From Onchocerca volvulus (lineage: Eukaryota > Nematoda > Chromadorea > Rhabditida > Onchocercidae), in the NCBI GenBank assembly GCA_000499405.2, contig HG738138.1, forward strand, positions 15,144,554-15,208,553: 64,000 nt of DNA, written 5' to 3'. Below are positions 24,657 through 36,230 of this stretch, in pieces. The first letter of the stretch is position 1, and each line of letters starts with the position of its first letter. Under the pieces are notes generated by a model. It searched no databases and had not been told where the DNA came from. It worked only from the letters and a program-made list of their open reading frames with translations. The translations under genes and the position numbers were made by a program.

Positions 24657-26365
24657 TGATAAAGTGATGCAAGTGGCTTTTAACCCATCGGCAATGTGTC
24701 AATTGCAGAAAGAGTCCAAGTTCTTCCTTAAAATTGGGCAAAGTTTGCGATATTCTTTCTCATCTATACATATTCATTAATTATTCCTTCAATCACTTCC
24801 ACTTTTTAATTTTTGTTAAGGGGAAGATTTTACAAGAATTCACCAAATCTGAAATGTTATTTTTTATGCTACAAAAAAGAACAAACTTTTTTTCATGGTT
24901 ACGAAAAAAAAAAGGAAAAAATATTGGCTGTCATATTATATTGAAGAAGAAAGATATTTGTAAGCCTTATTATAATAAGTTAGAATTTTGAAGCCGAAAC
25001 TATGATTAGTTTTTTAAAATACAATTCGAGATTATTTTTTTTTTTTTTTTTTTTGGATTCAAATTATAAATTCTAATTCTTAGCGAATTCATCCAAATTA
25101 TGAATTTCAATTTTGTTTCAGAATCCTATATAATACTGTGAAATCGGAATTTTAAATCAAAATAAATATTGATTTCAATTATGGAATCTTGGACTAAACT
25201 TCGCGTATTGCTGAGAAAATCTTAATTTCCAAACTAAATTTTTACAGATATCGGAGTAAATTTTAAAAGTTTGCTTGCTTTTTCTTTTTTTTTTTTGGAA
25301 ACTTTTGTTCCACCTCGCGTCATATTTTGCAAGAAAAATTCTCGAAATAATGATAACCATGTTTAAGTTGTATATCATAATGCTTCTTTTCAATTTATCT
25401 ATCTGTCAACCAACCAATTATTATCATATTAAAATGTAATTTGTCTATCATCGAGATCATTTGCGACTTACGAATTCTTTTTTATTTCGCGTCTTTTCAT
25501 AAAATTCATGTGCCATAAACTTCATAAATATACTTCACGAATTATAAATTTATTAGTGTTTGAATTTTCAAATAGTTTTAATCTTTAACCTCTTCTACAT
25601 ATCATTAGATATTAAAATGCTTTGTACTATCAGTTTTACGAATAGAAAATAGATTGTTTTTTTTTTTTTTTTTTTTTTTTTAATAGCTCATTATCTAAAA
25701 AATTGATCCAATAATAATAATTGCTGTTTATTGATTAATTCAATCTTTTTTTATGAACTGATTTAAAACAATAGGATAAATTTTACCAGTATAAATCGAG
25801 TAAATTTTAGATCCTGTAGACACATAAATCATTCTAAATTCCGACTTATTTTGAAATATATTTTACAGATAAACTTAATGCAAATTTAATAATTTAAATT
25901 TCGTTTTTTTTAGCTTCATTTTAAGTTTTTTTAAAAACATTAACTTAAAAAAGATAGTTATAGATTTATTATCCTTTGAAAATCCAATACGGCCCTTTTT
26001 AATTATTGAGGTAAAAAAAAAAGCAACTTTTCCAAGCAGTAATATTTGTTCGAGTTATTATTTTATATAATTGTTAATAAATCATAAGTACAGTGATGGT
26101 AAATGCTATTGGTATTTAATTATTTGCTATAATTTTCTTACTGATATTTACATATAATCGTTTATTGCTTACAGATATTTATCAAAAATGATAACAAAAA
26201 AAAACGAGTAGTAAGTGCTTTTAATAAGAACTTATTAAAAATGAATAAAATATGTTTTATTTTTCTTTTCTTTTAAAGAAATTATTATTACTTTAATTTT
26301 ATTTGCTGAGCCATCGGGAAAGCCTCTTCATTTACTATAATTATGCAAAATTGCTATTATTTTCA
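24657..26365. other. AT-rich, no gene recognised
   Basis: Contains T-tracts at about 25035-25053 and 25656-25681. The ORFs at 24734-24991 (plus) and 25393-25175 (minus) have Lys/Phe-rich translations and no splice support. Confidence 0.4.
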
Positions 26366-26520
26366 ACAATGATTGTGACTGCCAAATTGTTAGACAAGAA
26401 TGATATTGATTGACAATGACTGTCAACGAAGGAATGATAGTGATTGCCGAATTCACCAACAAGTGATAGTGATTGCCGAATTGACGAAGAAGTGATAGTG
26501 ATTTCGAATTGTCAGTTGAG
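26366..26520. repeat. 29-bp tandem repeat, 3 clear plus about 2 decayed copies
   Basis: The unit AAGTGATAGTGATTGCCGAA + TTGACGAAG recurs at 26432, 26461 and 26490 (spacing 29). More diverged relatives (GAATGATATTGATTGACAAT, CAATGATTGTGACTGCCAAA) lie just upstream. Confidence 0.8.
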
Positions 26521-29108
26521 AAAGGCGGGATTGTCAGTATTTTTCAATTGAAACTTAACAATAGATTCAGCCTGAAATTATACCTCTAGCATTTGAATAC
26601 TTGATCTACTAGTGTTCAACAAGTGCTAGATAGCTGAGCTTTTACCTAGACTAGATTATTTTATCAATTGGATAATGTAAATTATTGTTAAATTAAACTA
26701 AATTTATCTTCTTTCATAAAAAGATACAATGATTAGTTAAGAAAAATTAATTGGACTCAGTAAAATGAAAATATAAATCATGAAAATTTATTTATAAGAA
26801 TAATTAGAACAGGAAAATAAGATTTGAATAATTAGCGACGAAGTTAACTGAAATTTAGCAAAATTAGTTTATACGTACAATCGGTGCATATAATATTCAT
26901 AGTATTAAGTACAAAAACCAGAAAATTTCAGTATCACTATATCAATATTTATATTAATACTATAAAATGATAAAATAGCATTTATTTTGTAACTTAGATA
27001 AGATTCAAAAACCAAAAAAAAAAAAAAAATTAAGAAGGAAAATTTACCAAAAAAGAAAAACATGCTGTGTCATATAATTAACAACATTGCATTTTATTTT
27101 TTACAAAATATAGCGTAGTTGTAAAACACGACATTTAACTATTGGCAATGAAACAACTATAATTCTTTGTAATATATTATTAGGATATTTATATTAGATT
27201 ATTAATTCTCTCCTGGAACATCTGTATTCGAATGTTAAATTAATTAAATTACAACGAAAAAAGAAAGAGTAGTTAAAATGCGGTACAAAGATGAACGATG
27301 ACATTTTGAAAGTATCTTTATGTTTTCTCTAAATATTTTAAGTCAATTTGCAACGTCTGATATATATTCATTTTGCTAGTTTGAACTTCGTTCTTGCCTT
27401 CGGCAAGTATTTCAATTTGGAGATTGTAAAATCAGGTACTTTAGATGTCAATTTTTTCATATTATTTAATATATTGATTAATTTTATGCGAAAATTTTCT
27501 ATGGATTTTATAGCTGATATCTTCGTTAAAAAAAAGAAAAAAAATTTTTTCTTTTTTTAAATATGCCAATTGTGATTTTTTTCTCAACATTTTTTGAGAG
27601 CCGAAAAAGAAAGAAAAAATTCAATCGCAATAGATTGCTTTTCTCGTGAATAAAATTTTTATCTTACTGATGATATCAAACTGATCACATATTATTGTTT
27701 TCGTATTTTAAATTTGATTTTAATTTTTGTTTAGCTTTCAGAAACATCAAATAGGTAGATCAAAATCGGAATTTAATATTTTAACGTTTTTAATATTCAG
27801 CAAACTTTATCAATTGATTGTTCAGGATTTCTTCACCTTATTATTCTTGCAAAATTGAATATAATATTGATTTTGAATAATATCAATAACGATTCTTAAA
27901 TGATTTCAATATCGATTCTAAAATTTATGTTCAAGAATTATTGACAAAGCAATTTAAAATCACACAAAAAAGAATCGACATTGAAAAATATGAATATAAT
28001 TTTTAGAATTAATTTGACAACAATATATTCATATTTGAATTTCTTATTTCATTCCTTTTTTGTATTAATTTTATCAAATTGTTCCTATTAATAATTATTA
28101 TATTACCTTTGAAATTATTCTTGTTAAGAAAAATTTTTTTTAACTAAGGATTTGGCGAACTTTTAAGGAGGCTTTTTATTATTTACTCAGTAATAATAAT
28201 TCTTTTCTGTTCAGAACTCTCTCCTAAATAATGTATAATTTTTATAAAATTTGAGAAAAAAAATGCTTCATTAAAAAAAGAAAGTTAACGCGAAAAAAAA
28301 GAAAAAAAAACGATTCTTCGAAAAAATTTCGCATTTATTTTGCCTGATATAAATATTTTTTTGGACTTTCTTAATTTTGCAAAAACTTAAAACCGAATTT
28401 GATAACAAATAAAATCCTGAAACTTAACAATGAAATGAACGGTAGATGAATCGTAAATTAAGCAATAAATTTGAATATGCAAATTTGATTTTAGGTAAAT
28501 TCGTTTTTCGGAAAAAGTTTTTTTCCAAAATTGAAAGTGTTTATGTAGATCAATTCACTAAATTTTCCAGTACATTTTTCCCGTTTCTGAAAATATATGG
28601 AGAAGAATATATTTGATAGAATATATATGTGCCGTATTACCATTTCTATCGTACTTTAAAATTGCTCAAAACAGTATTTTTCGAATTTTACAACAATGAT
28701 ATGTTTAGTATTTTCAGTGCAATAAATACTTCGAATATGCAAAATTTGATTCAAAAAAAAAAAAAAATTCTAATTTACGCTTTTTGAAGCTTTTCTCAGA
28801 TCTTTTTTGAAATTGTTAGAATTTTTTTCTTTTTTTAAATCACTAAGAAACAAATCAAAGAGAATGATAATAATAATTACTCTTATCAGCTGGAAAAGCT
28901 GAAGCAAATTGTTGCAATTACATGTGACAGATTAAATTTTGCAAAATTATTTTTAAATTTTTTTGAAAATAAAAATATACTCGTATAATGAGCTTGAAAT
29001 ATGCAAATTTTCTAATCGAATAACAAATCTTTTTGCAGTTTCTTTGCACAAGTTTATTATTAATATGCGAATTCTTTAATCTGATAATAAACTTTGATAT
29101 GCAAATAG
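26521..29108. other. AT-rich, no gene established
   Basis: One frame at 27348-27450 (IHFASLNFVLAFGKYFNLEI, then a GTACTT donor-like site) reads somewhat like an exon, but no partner exon was found. Otherwise homopolymers and unstructured AT-rich sequence. Confidence 0.35.
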
Positions 29109-29163
29109 TTTTTTCTGGCTTTTGTGAGCCCAAATAAGTTGGGCTCACAAAAACCAGAAAAAA
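29109..29163. repeat. Hairpin, 25-bp arms, 5-nt loop, plus a third partial copy
   Basis: TTTTTTCTGGCTTTTGTGAG + CCCAA (29109-29133) pairs with 29139-29163 with one mismatch in 25; the loop is ATAAG. The core TTGTGAGCCCAA occurs a third time in direct orientation at 29169-29180. The GC-rich core stands out in this AT-rich sequence. Confidence 0.85.
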
Positions 29164-29359
29164 AATTATTGTGAGCCCAATTTATAAAAGAGCCAAAAAA
29201 AAAAAAAAAACGAAAATTTTATTAGAATTATTTGAAAATAAAACAGACTCAAAGTTTCGTTAGAAAAAATCAATAAATGATAAGTATGATGCTGATAACT
29301 GAAAGCAGTTTACATACGTCACACGCTATACTTTCTGCGTCTAGATATTAAGTTTATCT

Positions 29360-29447
29360 TCACGTCATTTGCGTATTATTTTCCAATTCTAGTTGCATTC
29401 CACTGTCTGGACATTTTTCGAGTGTTTCCTGGACTTTTTTACTGAAA
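29360..29447 (-). CDS. Candidate terminal exon, minus strand, unknown protein
   Basis: On the minus strand an AATTTCAG acceptor (29442-29449) is followed, from 29441 and in phase 2, by a diverse frame (KKVQETLEKCPDSGMQLELE, then NNTQMT and TGA at 29360-29362). The frame is also open upstream of the acceptor (62 codons in all from a TTG at 29548), though the upstream part is AT-driven. No partner exon was identified. Confidence 0.25.
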
Positions 29448-32400
29448 TTGCTAAGATTTACTTCTGTTTGTCGTATGAATTTTTTTATAAACAAATTTGC
29501 ATATTTAAAATTTGTTATTACCCGAGCATATTGAAAAATATACAGCAAAAATCAACAAACTAATTACGAATTCTTTGTCATGGGTATTATTAATATTATT
29601 ATTATTTTCCTAAATTCCTTTTCTTACATTTCCAATATTTTCCAGACTATTATTGCATTGCAATTGCTGAATAAATAATTAGCTTTAGATATTTTTATTA
29701 ACAAAATTATGAAGAGCTTTGATTATACGTAATTCTAATTAAAAAAGTTCAATAATTACGAATAGATCCAGGAAAATTTCCTCGTTTCTATCTTTTGTCG
29801 CTTTCCCAACCTTTCTTTATCTTTTTCAAATTGCAAGTTTTTTTTCTACTGGCTAAAATGGTCTCATCATATTTATCAAAAAAAATGTTCATCGATTTTT
29901 TGTTCTTTTCTGATTTTATTAATAAACAATATTAGATTACAATTAAATGTTGGTTAAATAATGTTGTAATTAAATATTCACTACAAATTTGTATTAAATA
30001 TATACTACATTGAATTAAATTACTGCATTAAATTATAATATTAAAAATCAGTTTAACGAATTATATAATACTGCTGTTAATATTTTAATCTGTCAGTAAA
30101 TAAATTAAAATTTTCTATTAATTTTGTAATTTGGAAAAAAATTTGAAAATGTTTTCATTTAATCATTAATTCATACACCTTATTTCTACATCTTGTTTTT
30201 TTAGGAATTAAAACAACTTTTTAACTAATTCAAATAATATTAATTAATTGATTTATTTCGGGCTTATTACAAAAATTTCCACAACAATATATCTACGCTT
30301 AAATTTTCTCGCATTTAATTTGAACTTTTCTTACTAATCATGATTTGTAAAGTTTTCTCTCAAAATTTTAGCAGCAATTTGCAGTTCCTTTTTTCTTTTC
30401 ATTGAAAAATTAGAAAAAAAAAAGAAAAGATTTGTTGCACTCTAAAATGCATGTGTATTTAAATAAGTCATTCATTCGTTTGTTTAAACTTCTCCAAAAA
30501 ATCACAAAAAAAGTTAATTTATTCTTATTTTTGAAAAAAAAAAGGAAACCAAGAAAAATTAAGTCCAGAATTTTAGTAGATCTAAATTTCTAATATAGGC
30601 ACTTGTTTTTAGAATAGTTTCTAAAAGTATACATTCAAAATCACGAATAATAATGAAACTTCTTCCTAATAAGCTAATGATCCAAGATTTGTCTTTTCAA
30701 CTATACCACTAAAATTTTTATCCAATTTATGATATTTTATTCGGCGAATATTTGGCTGAAATTTAATTAATTCAATTTGAAAGAGCCAGCAAAATTTCGA
30801 TTACAAAATCATCATTATTTCAAACATTATCGAAAAAAGAAGAGAAAGAAAAGATGAAATTTTCAAAAATTTTTCAGTTCATGACATTGACTTTGTTTGA
30901 TTGCATCATAATTTCTTACTACCAATAATATCATAGTTATCACTTGCATATTCACTTTAAATCTTTATCAATTTTATATTGTAAATTTCTTCATTCAAAG
31001 TTGCAAAATTCCTGCAATATATAGAACAGAAAAAAAAAGTTGTTGAAAAAAAAAAGATTGAGAAAATAAATTGCTTCCGCGTTATTTTTAGATTGATAAT
31101 TAATCTGTAATTGAAATAATCTGAAAATAAATGAAAATAAATTGAAATGCAAAAAAAAAAAAATTCCTTCTTTTCCATCCTTTCGTTTATTGATTTTATT
31201 GTAAAAGCTTTTTACAAATTCTATGAAAGTAGTAATGCAAAATTTTCGTTGTCAAATTCAATGTTTATTTGACTTTCTTTGACTTTTCTTCTTTCTCTCA
31301 TTCCGTTTTTGCTTTTTTTCCCTTCCAGATATTAAACTGAAATGAAAAGTTTTTAATTTTTGATAAAGAACGTGTTATTCGAAGTTGAAAAGAAAAAAGC
31401 GAAAAATGAATGCATAATAATTGTCAAATTTTTCTTTGATTTTTTAAAAAATTATTTCTCATTACTGCTTTATAGTTCCCGATTCAATTACTTATTTTTG
31501 TTGATTACATTCTGCTCAAATAATTAATTATAAGTACATATATTAAGTTTTAAAAACAAATATATTAAGTATCAAAACTTAAAATATTCATTCATAATTA
31601 TTTTCGTGGTATTTAAAATAATACTGATATAAATACTGAATTATCAGATTATTTGAGAATTAGTTAAAACTAACTGCATTAAAAGTTGGTTCAATTTTCA
31701 TTGCATGTGCATTGTTATTAATTTAAAAATATTTAAAGTAGTTTTTTGAGTTCCCAATTTTTCCTACTTTCTACTTTTCTTTCTTTCTTTTTTTTTCTTT
31801 TTTTGGGAAAATGTTGAAATGATTGTTTTGAATATTTCAAATTCTAATAATCATTCTTTTTTTTTTAGTTTGCAAATAAAATTAAATAAAATTAAACAAA
31901 CAGAAACAATGGCTCGCATCCGAATCATTCACTATGCAAAATTAATTATCAGAAGTGAATTCTTCACTTTCTATTGATTATTTGTGTTTATATTCGTAAT
32001 GAGACAATAATATAAATTGGAAATCTTGGAATGGAATATGTATATGTAAGTGTTTCTAGTATTTCGCTTAATTCGATCTATTACCTTACTTTAATTGTTT
32101 ATTGTCAATATGTCCTCTTTTCTTTTCAATTCATTATTTTTTCAAAAAATTTTTTTGATTTCTTCAAAGTTTTAAGTTATTTATTATTAAATGGTATACC
32201 AAATTATAATTCATAATTATTATTTTCTTCTTATTTCATATATACATATTTAGAATTAATGGGGAAATTCGAATTCATTCATTTTTTTTAAATTCTTTCA
32301 CATCAGTTTTCGAACTCGCTTAAACACTTAAATTGAAAAGGTCGCTGTTGTGATAAAATATGAAAGCTACTTCTTGCTTCATCATATTTATCATTTTTCA

Positions 32401-34379
32401 TTTCATACAAACAATAAATAACATGTGATAGTGAATTTATTATGAAAACAAATAATAAATAATTATTACTTCATTATTTTTTGTTTGTTTTTTGTTTTTT
32501 TTTGTTTTTTTTTTTGTTTTTTTATTGTTTTTTTTTTTTTTTTTTTATCTTCCATGACGAAATAATCGGCAATCAACAACAACAAATAATAATAAAGATA
32601 TATTCAGTTTTATATTCATATATGATTTTAAATTAATAAAAAATATCATAATAAAATGATGTTGGAAATGGAAAATATAACAATATAAGGAAAATTAGAG
32701 ATAATTATTATCAATGGTCCATAATTGAAATAATCAGCGATAATTTTTAAGATAATTGATCATAAGATGAAATAATTATATTGGTGACAAAAAAAAAGAG
32801 AAATTATCAAAAATGATTATCCAGATGATTATAGATTTGATTAATTTTACCGAAGAAAAAGAGTAAAAAGTCATCAGAAATAATTATCAATGTTATCTTT
32901 TCTTTTATCTTTTTCTTTTTTTTTTTTTTTTTTTGTTCATTGTTAAAAATAAAAATGAGATCTATTCCATTAGAAAATAATCCGTGTAGTGGAACTTTTT
33001 CCCCCCTCGCTTTTTTTTGTTTTTGTTTTTATCGATCTCAATTAATTTAAATGTCATATATTCTTTGCATTTTTTTTCTCTCTTTCATTCCCTCTCTCTC
33101 CCTTTTTTTAGTACAAATACAAGTGATTTCATTTCCGACTTTTCCATTCATTCTAATAAATTGAAGTTTCTTTCTAACCTCCATTTTTTCAAAAAAAAAA
33201 AAAAAGAAAAAAAAACGAATTTTTTTCATTTTTCGAAACTAAAAATTTCTTTGTATTATATTGTTTCGCTTTTTCTTTCCCTTCAATTTTCTAGCCCATC
33301 TTTCTTTAAAACTTGCCAAATTGAAAAAAAAAAAAAAAGAAAATTTACATTTTTTTAATGACATTTAAATTTCGAAGGACTTACTCAAAAATTACGAATA
33401 ATTTATTTTGTATTTTAGCTTTGTTAATTGAAAAATATGCGCTGGACATATTATTTAATAATTAATTAGCTCTTTTAATAGTTTACCGTTTATAGCATTT
33501 TGCTGGATTTAATTTTTGCTTGATTTTGAATGTTAGTAGTATGTTTAATTTAATTCATTTTAAAATATTCTTTTGGGATTTCAAGCAATACTTAATTCAG
33601 TTCAAAATATTTTTTTGAAATTTCAAAACAATGTGTTTAAATCGAAAATGTAATTTTTTTTCACTTCCTTTCTCACTGCATGCATTACTACACTTGATCG
33701 AAATTCAGCATTAATAATTTTAAATGTTATTGAAAACTATTCAAACTGCAATAGTACTTCTTTAATAAATGAATCCAAGTATTTAATTTCAAATATTTTG
33801 AGGTATTTAATAAGCATAAATAATGCAGAATTAGATAGAAAGATGAATTTTTAATTATCAAAGCAAAAATCTATGAAATGTTTTATTTATTTTTGCTATT
33901 ATCTCAGATTTCACTAATTAATTATTCGAATTCTTTTAATCTTTCACCTCTTTCGTGTAATAACTTCAATACATTATCCTAAAACGATGAAAGAAATTCA
34001 AGTATTTATAATTTAGAAAAAATTTTTTCACATTTTTTTTCTTTCTGTTTCATATAGCAAGTTATTTGAGCAAAATTTAGTTGCATTTGATTCAATTTAG
34101 CATTATTTTACTCGCTTTTAATTTAACTTAATTCAATTCAACTTATTTTATTGCTTCCTGCTTTCCGTTTTCTCTTCTAATAAAGAAGCATAACATAAGA
34201 TTAAAATCAATCCTCAATTATTATTCATCAACTATTTCGAATTAAATTAGTGCTAGCGTCAATACTGACGCAAGCTAACAGTTTGATACATAGCATTCAC
34301 ACATATATGTGTATTTATTTATTGTTTTTTCCGAAATATTTTGACACAATTTCGTAACTTTTTTATATTTTTTGGAAAA

Positions 34380-34381
<2 letters not shown>
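29448..34381. other. AT-rich, no gene recognised
   Basis: Holds a T-rich tract with periodic G interruptions at about 32474-32547 and many shorter homopolymers. ORFs of 60-113 codons are Phe/Ser/Lys/Ile-dominated. Confidence 0.45.

Positions 34382-34454
<73 letters not shown>
34382..34454. repeat. (ATA)n microsatellite
   Basis: About 24 uninterrupted ATA/TAA units. It produces the poly-Tyr and poly-Ile ORFs on the minus strand (34612-34319). Confidence 0.97.
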
Positions 34455-34455
<1 letters not shown>

Positions 34456-34797
34456 GTGAAGTTTGGAATAAATAAACTTGCTTAAAATTTTCAATATTAA
34501 AGATACATAAACAAAAATAAAACAAAAAAGTATTATGTGATGTAAAAATAAGTCGGAAAAGTTTGTGACAATCAATTATCCATTTTATTTGAATTGAATT
34601 TTGACTCAACAATTTTTTAACTTTGTATTGAACATAAAAAATGCCGTTAAATTCTGCACTTGAGAGTTAAAAATTCTATTCTACTGTTATTTGGTCGAAA
34701 TTTTTCATGTTTCGTTTTTATCCTTTTTGATTGCTTTAATTTTCCCATCATTTTCTAATTTTGCTTCTTTAATTAATTACTTTTGCTTCCTCTTCAG

Positions 34798-34989
34798 CTT
34801 GATTCTGTATCAATTTGTACTAAGCGTAAGCGTATTTGACGTGCAACACATTTAAGTTAATACCACAATGCGCAATGATGCATACTTCGTGGTATTCGTG
34901 TTGAAACCGCAATTGCAGGAATGCATTTAATGCGGTATAAAGCGGTACAATGCTGGCAAAATAATACTATTAAATACAGATATATTTAG
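34798..34989 (+). CDS. Candidate last two exons of an unknown gene
   Basis: Exon 34798-34825 follows a good acceptor (TTTGCTTCCTCTTCAG) and ends at a C|GTAAGC donor. Exon 34919-34989 follows GCAATTGCAG. The phases match (phase 1) across a 93-bp intron. The joined reading is LDSVSICTKR then MHLMRYKAVQCWQNNTIKYR, ending at TAG. The exons have more G+C and more varied residues than their surroundings. No upstream exon ending in phase 0 was found, so this may be a fragment or chance. Confidence 0.25.
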
Positions 34990-36230
34990 AATTTTCTGTT
35001 TCAAGTTTTTTTCTTCCTTTTTTTTTCATTGATTTAACTCATTTAACTAATGAATTCAATATGAAATAGAAAAAAAAAAAAAGAAAAATTCGTCTAAATC
35101 CTTGCAATATTTAAAACGATTGAGAAAAAAATGAAATACTAATAGGTATTGAAGAATATAAAGATTTTCTTTTTTTTTGTTCATCAACATTTTGCTTATC
35201 ATTTCTAAGCTTGTTCAGATTATTATTTTTGCTTAACATTTACAAGCATAAAATAATAGTATATTTTAAAATTTAATTAAATGTAATAGGATATAGAAAG
35301 GATAAATAGTGATCGAATAAGTTTTCAAATGATAAGTCTAAGTGTTAATGAACAATAAGATAAACATAGAGATAATTCGATTCATTAATATATGCATATA
35401 TTCAGCTTAAACTTTATAAAGAAATCTTATTTTAGCAAATTATATAGTAATTTTATAATAAGAATCGGTAATTTATGATTTGTTAGTAACAATGATAATC
35501 ATAATTTAAGATTTTTGCAATGTTTTATTATTTGGATAAATGTAAAAATTTATAGATTAACATGAAATAAAAATTAATTGATATAAAGAGTGATTAAATA
35601 TATCAAATATTAAAAAAAAAATCGTTATATTATTTTAGATTATAAAATGTTTTATAGCTTTCAAATATGAGAAAATTGTTTATAAATATTTAAAATTTGT
35701 TATTATCAGTTATTAAATTTTAAACAATATGTATTAGTATATGTTGAGAAAAACAAAAATTTATTATTAAAATATCAAGTTTTGATGCTTTCAACAGTAT
35801 TGGCGTCTTATTAATAATATTGATAATAATAATAATAACAATAAAATAAATATTAATAATATTGCGAATAATATTTTGCGATTTTTTATGCCTGCAAGAA
35901 TAATTTTATTTTATAATTACGATGAAACAAACTTTATCGTAAATTATAGAACAAATAAATTCTAGAGTAATTATTATGATTAAATTTGATATCAAGCGAT
36001 ACATTATTTGAACAGCAAACATCATGTCATTTTTAGTATTCATTAAGTTAAAGTTTTTAACAAAACTACTTATTTAGCATTAAGTTCATTTGCTAAATGA
36101 GAATTAAAATAGAACTTTCGAAGAAAATTAAACTTACTTTTGCAAACGAATTAAATTTTTTACTAAATTTTTTTTTTTTTTTTTATTTTCAAGCATTCGC
36201 CTTCTTTTTCTTTTTTTCCTCTTACATTTT

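Noticed and set aside
33017..33358. 113-codon plus ORF
   Set aside because: Translation is Phe/Ser/Lys low complexity caused by T- and A-tracts, with no splice or domain support.
34319..34612. 97- and 70-codon minus ORFs
   Set aside because: Poly-Tyr/poly-Ile from the (ATA)n microsatellite.
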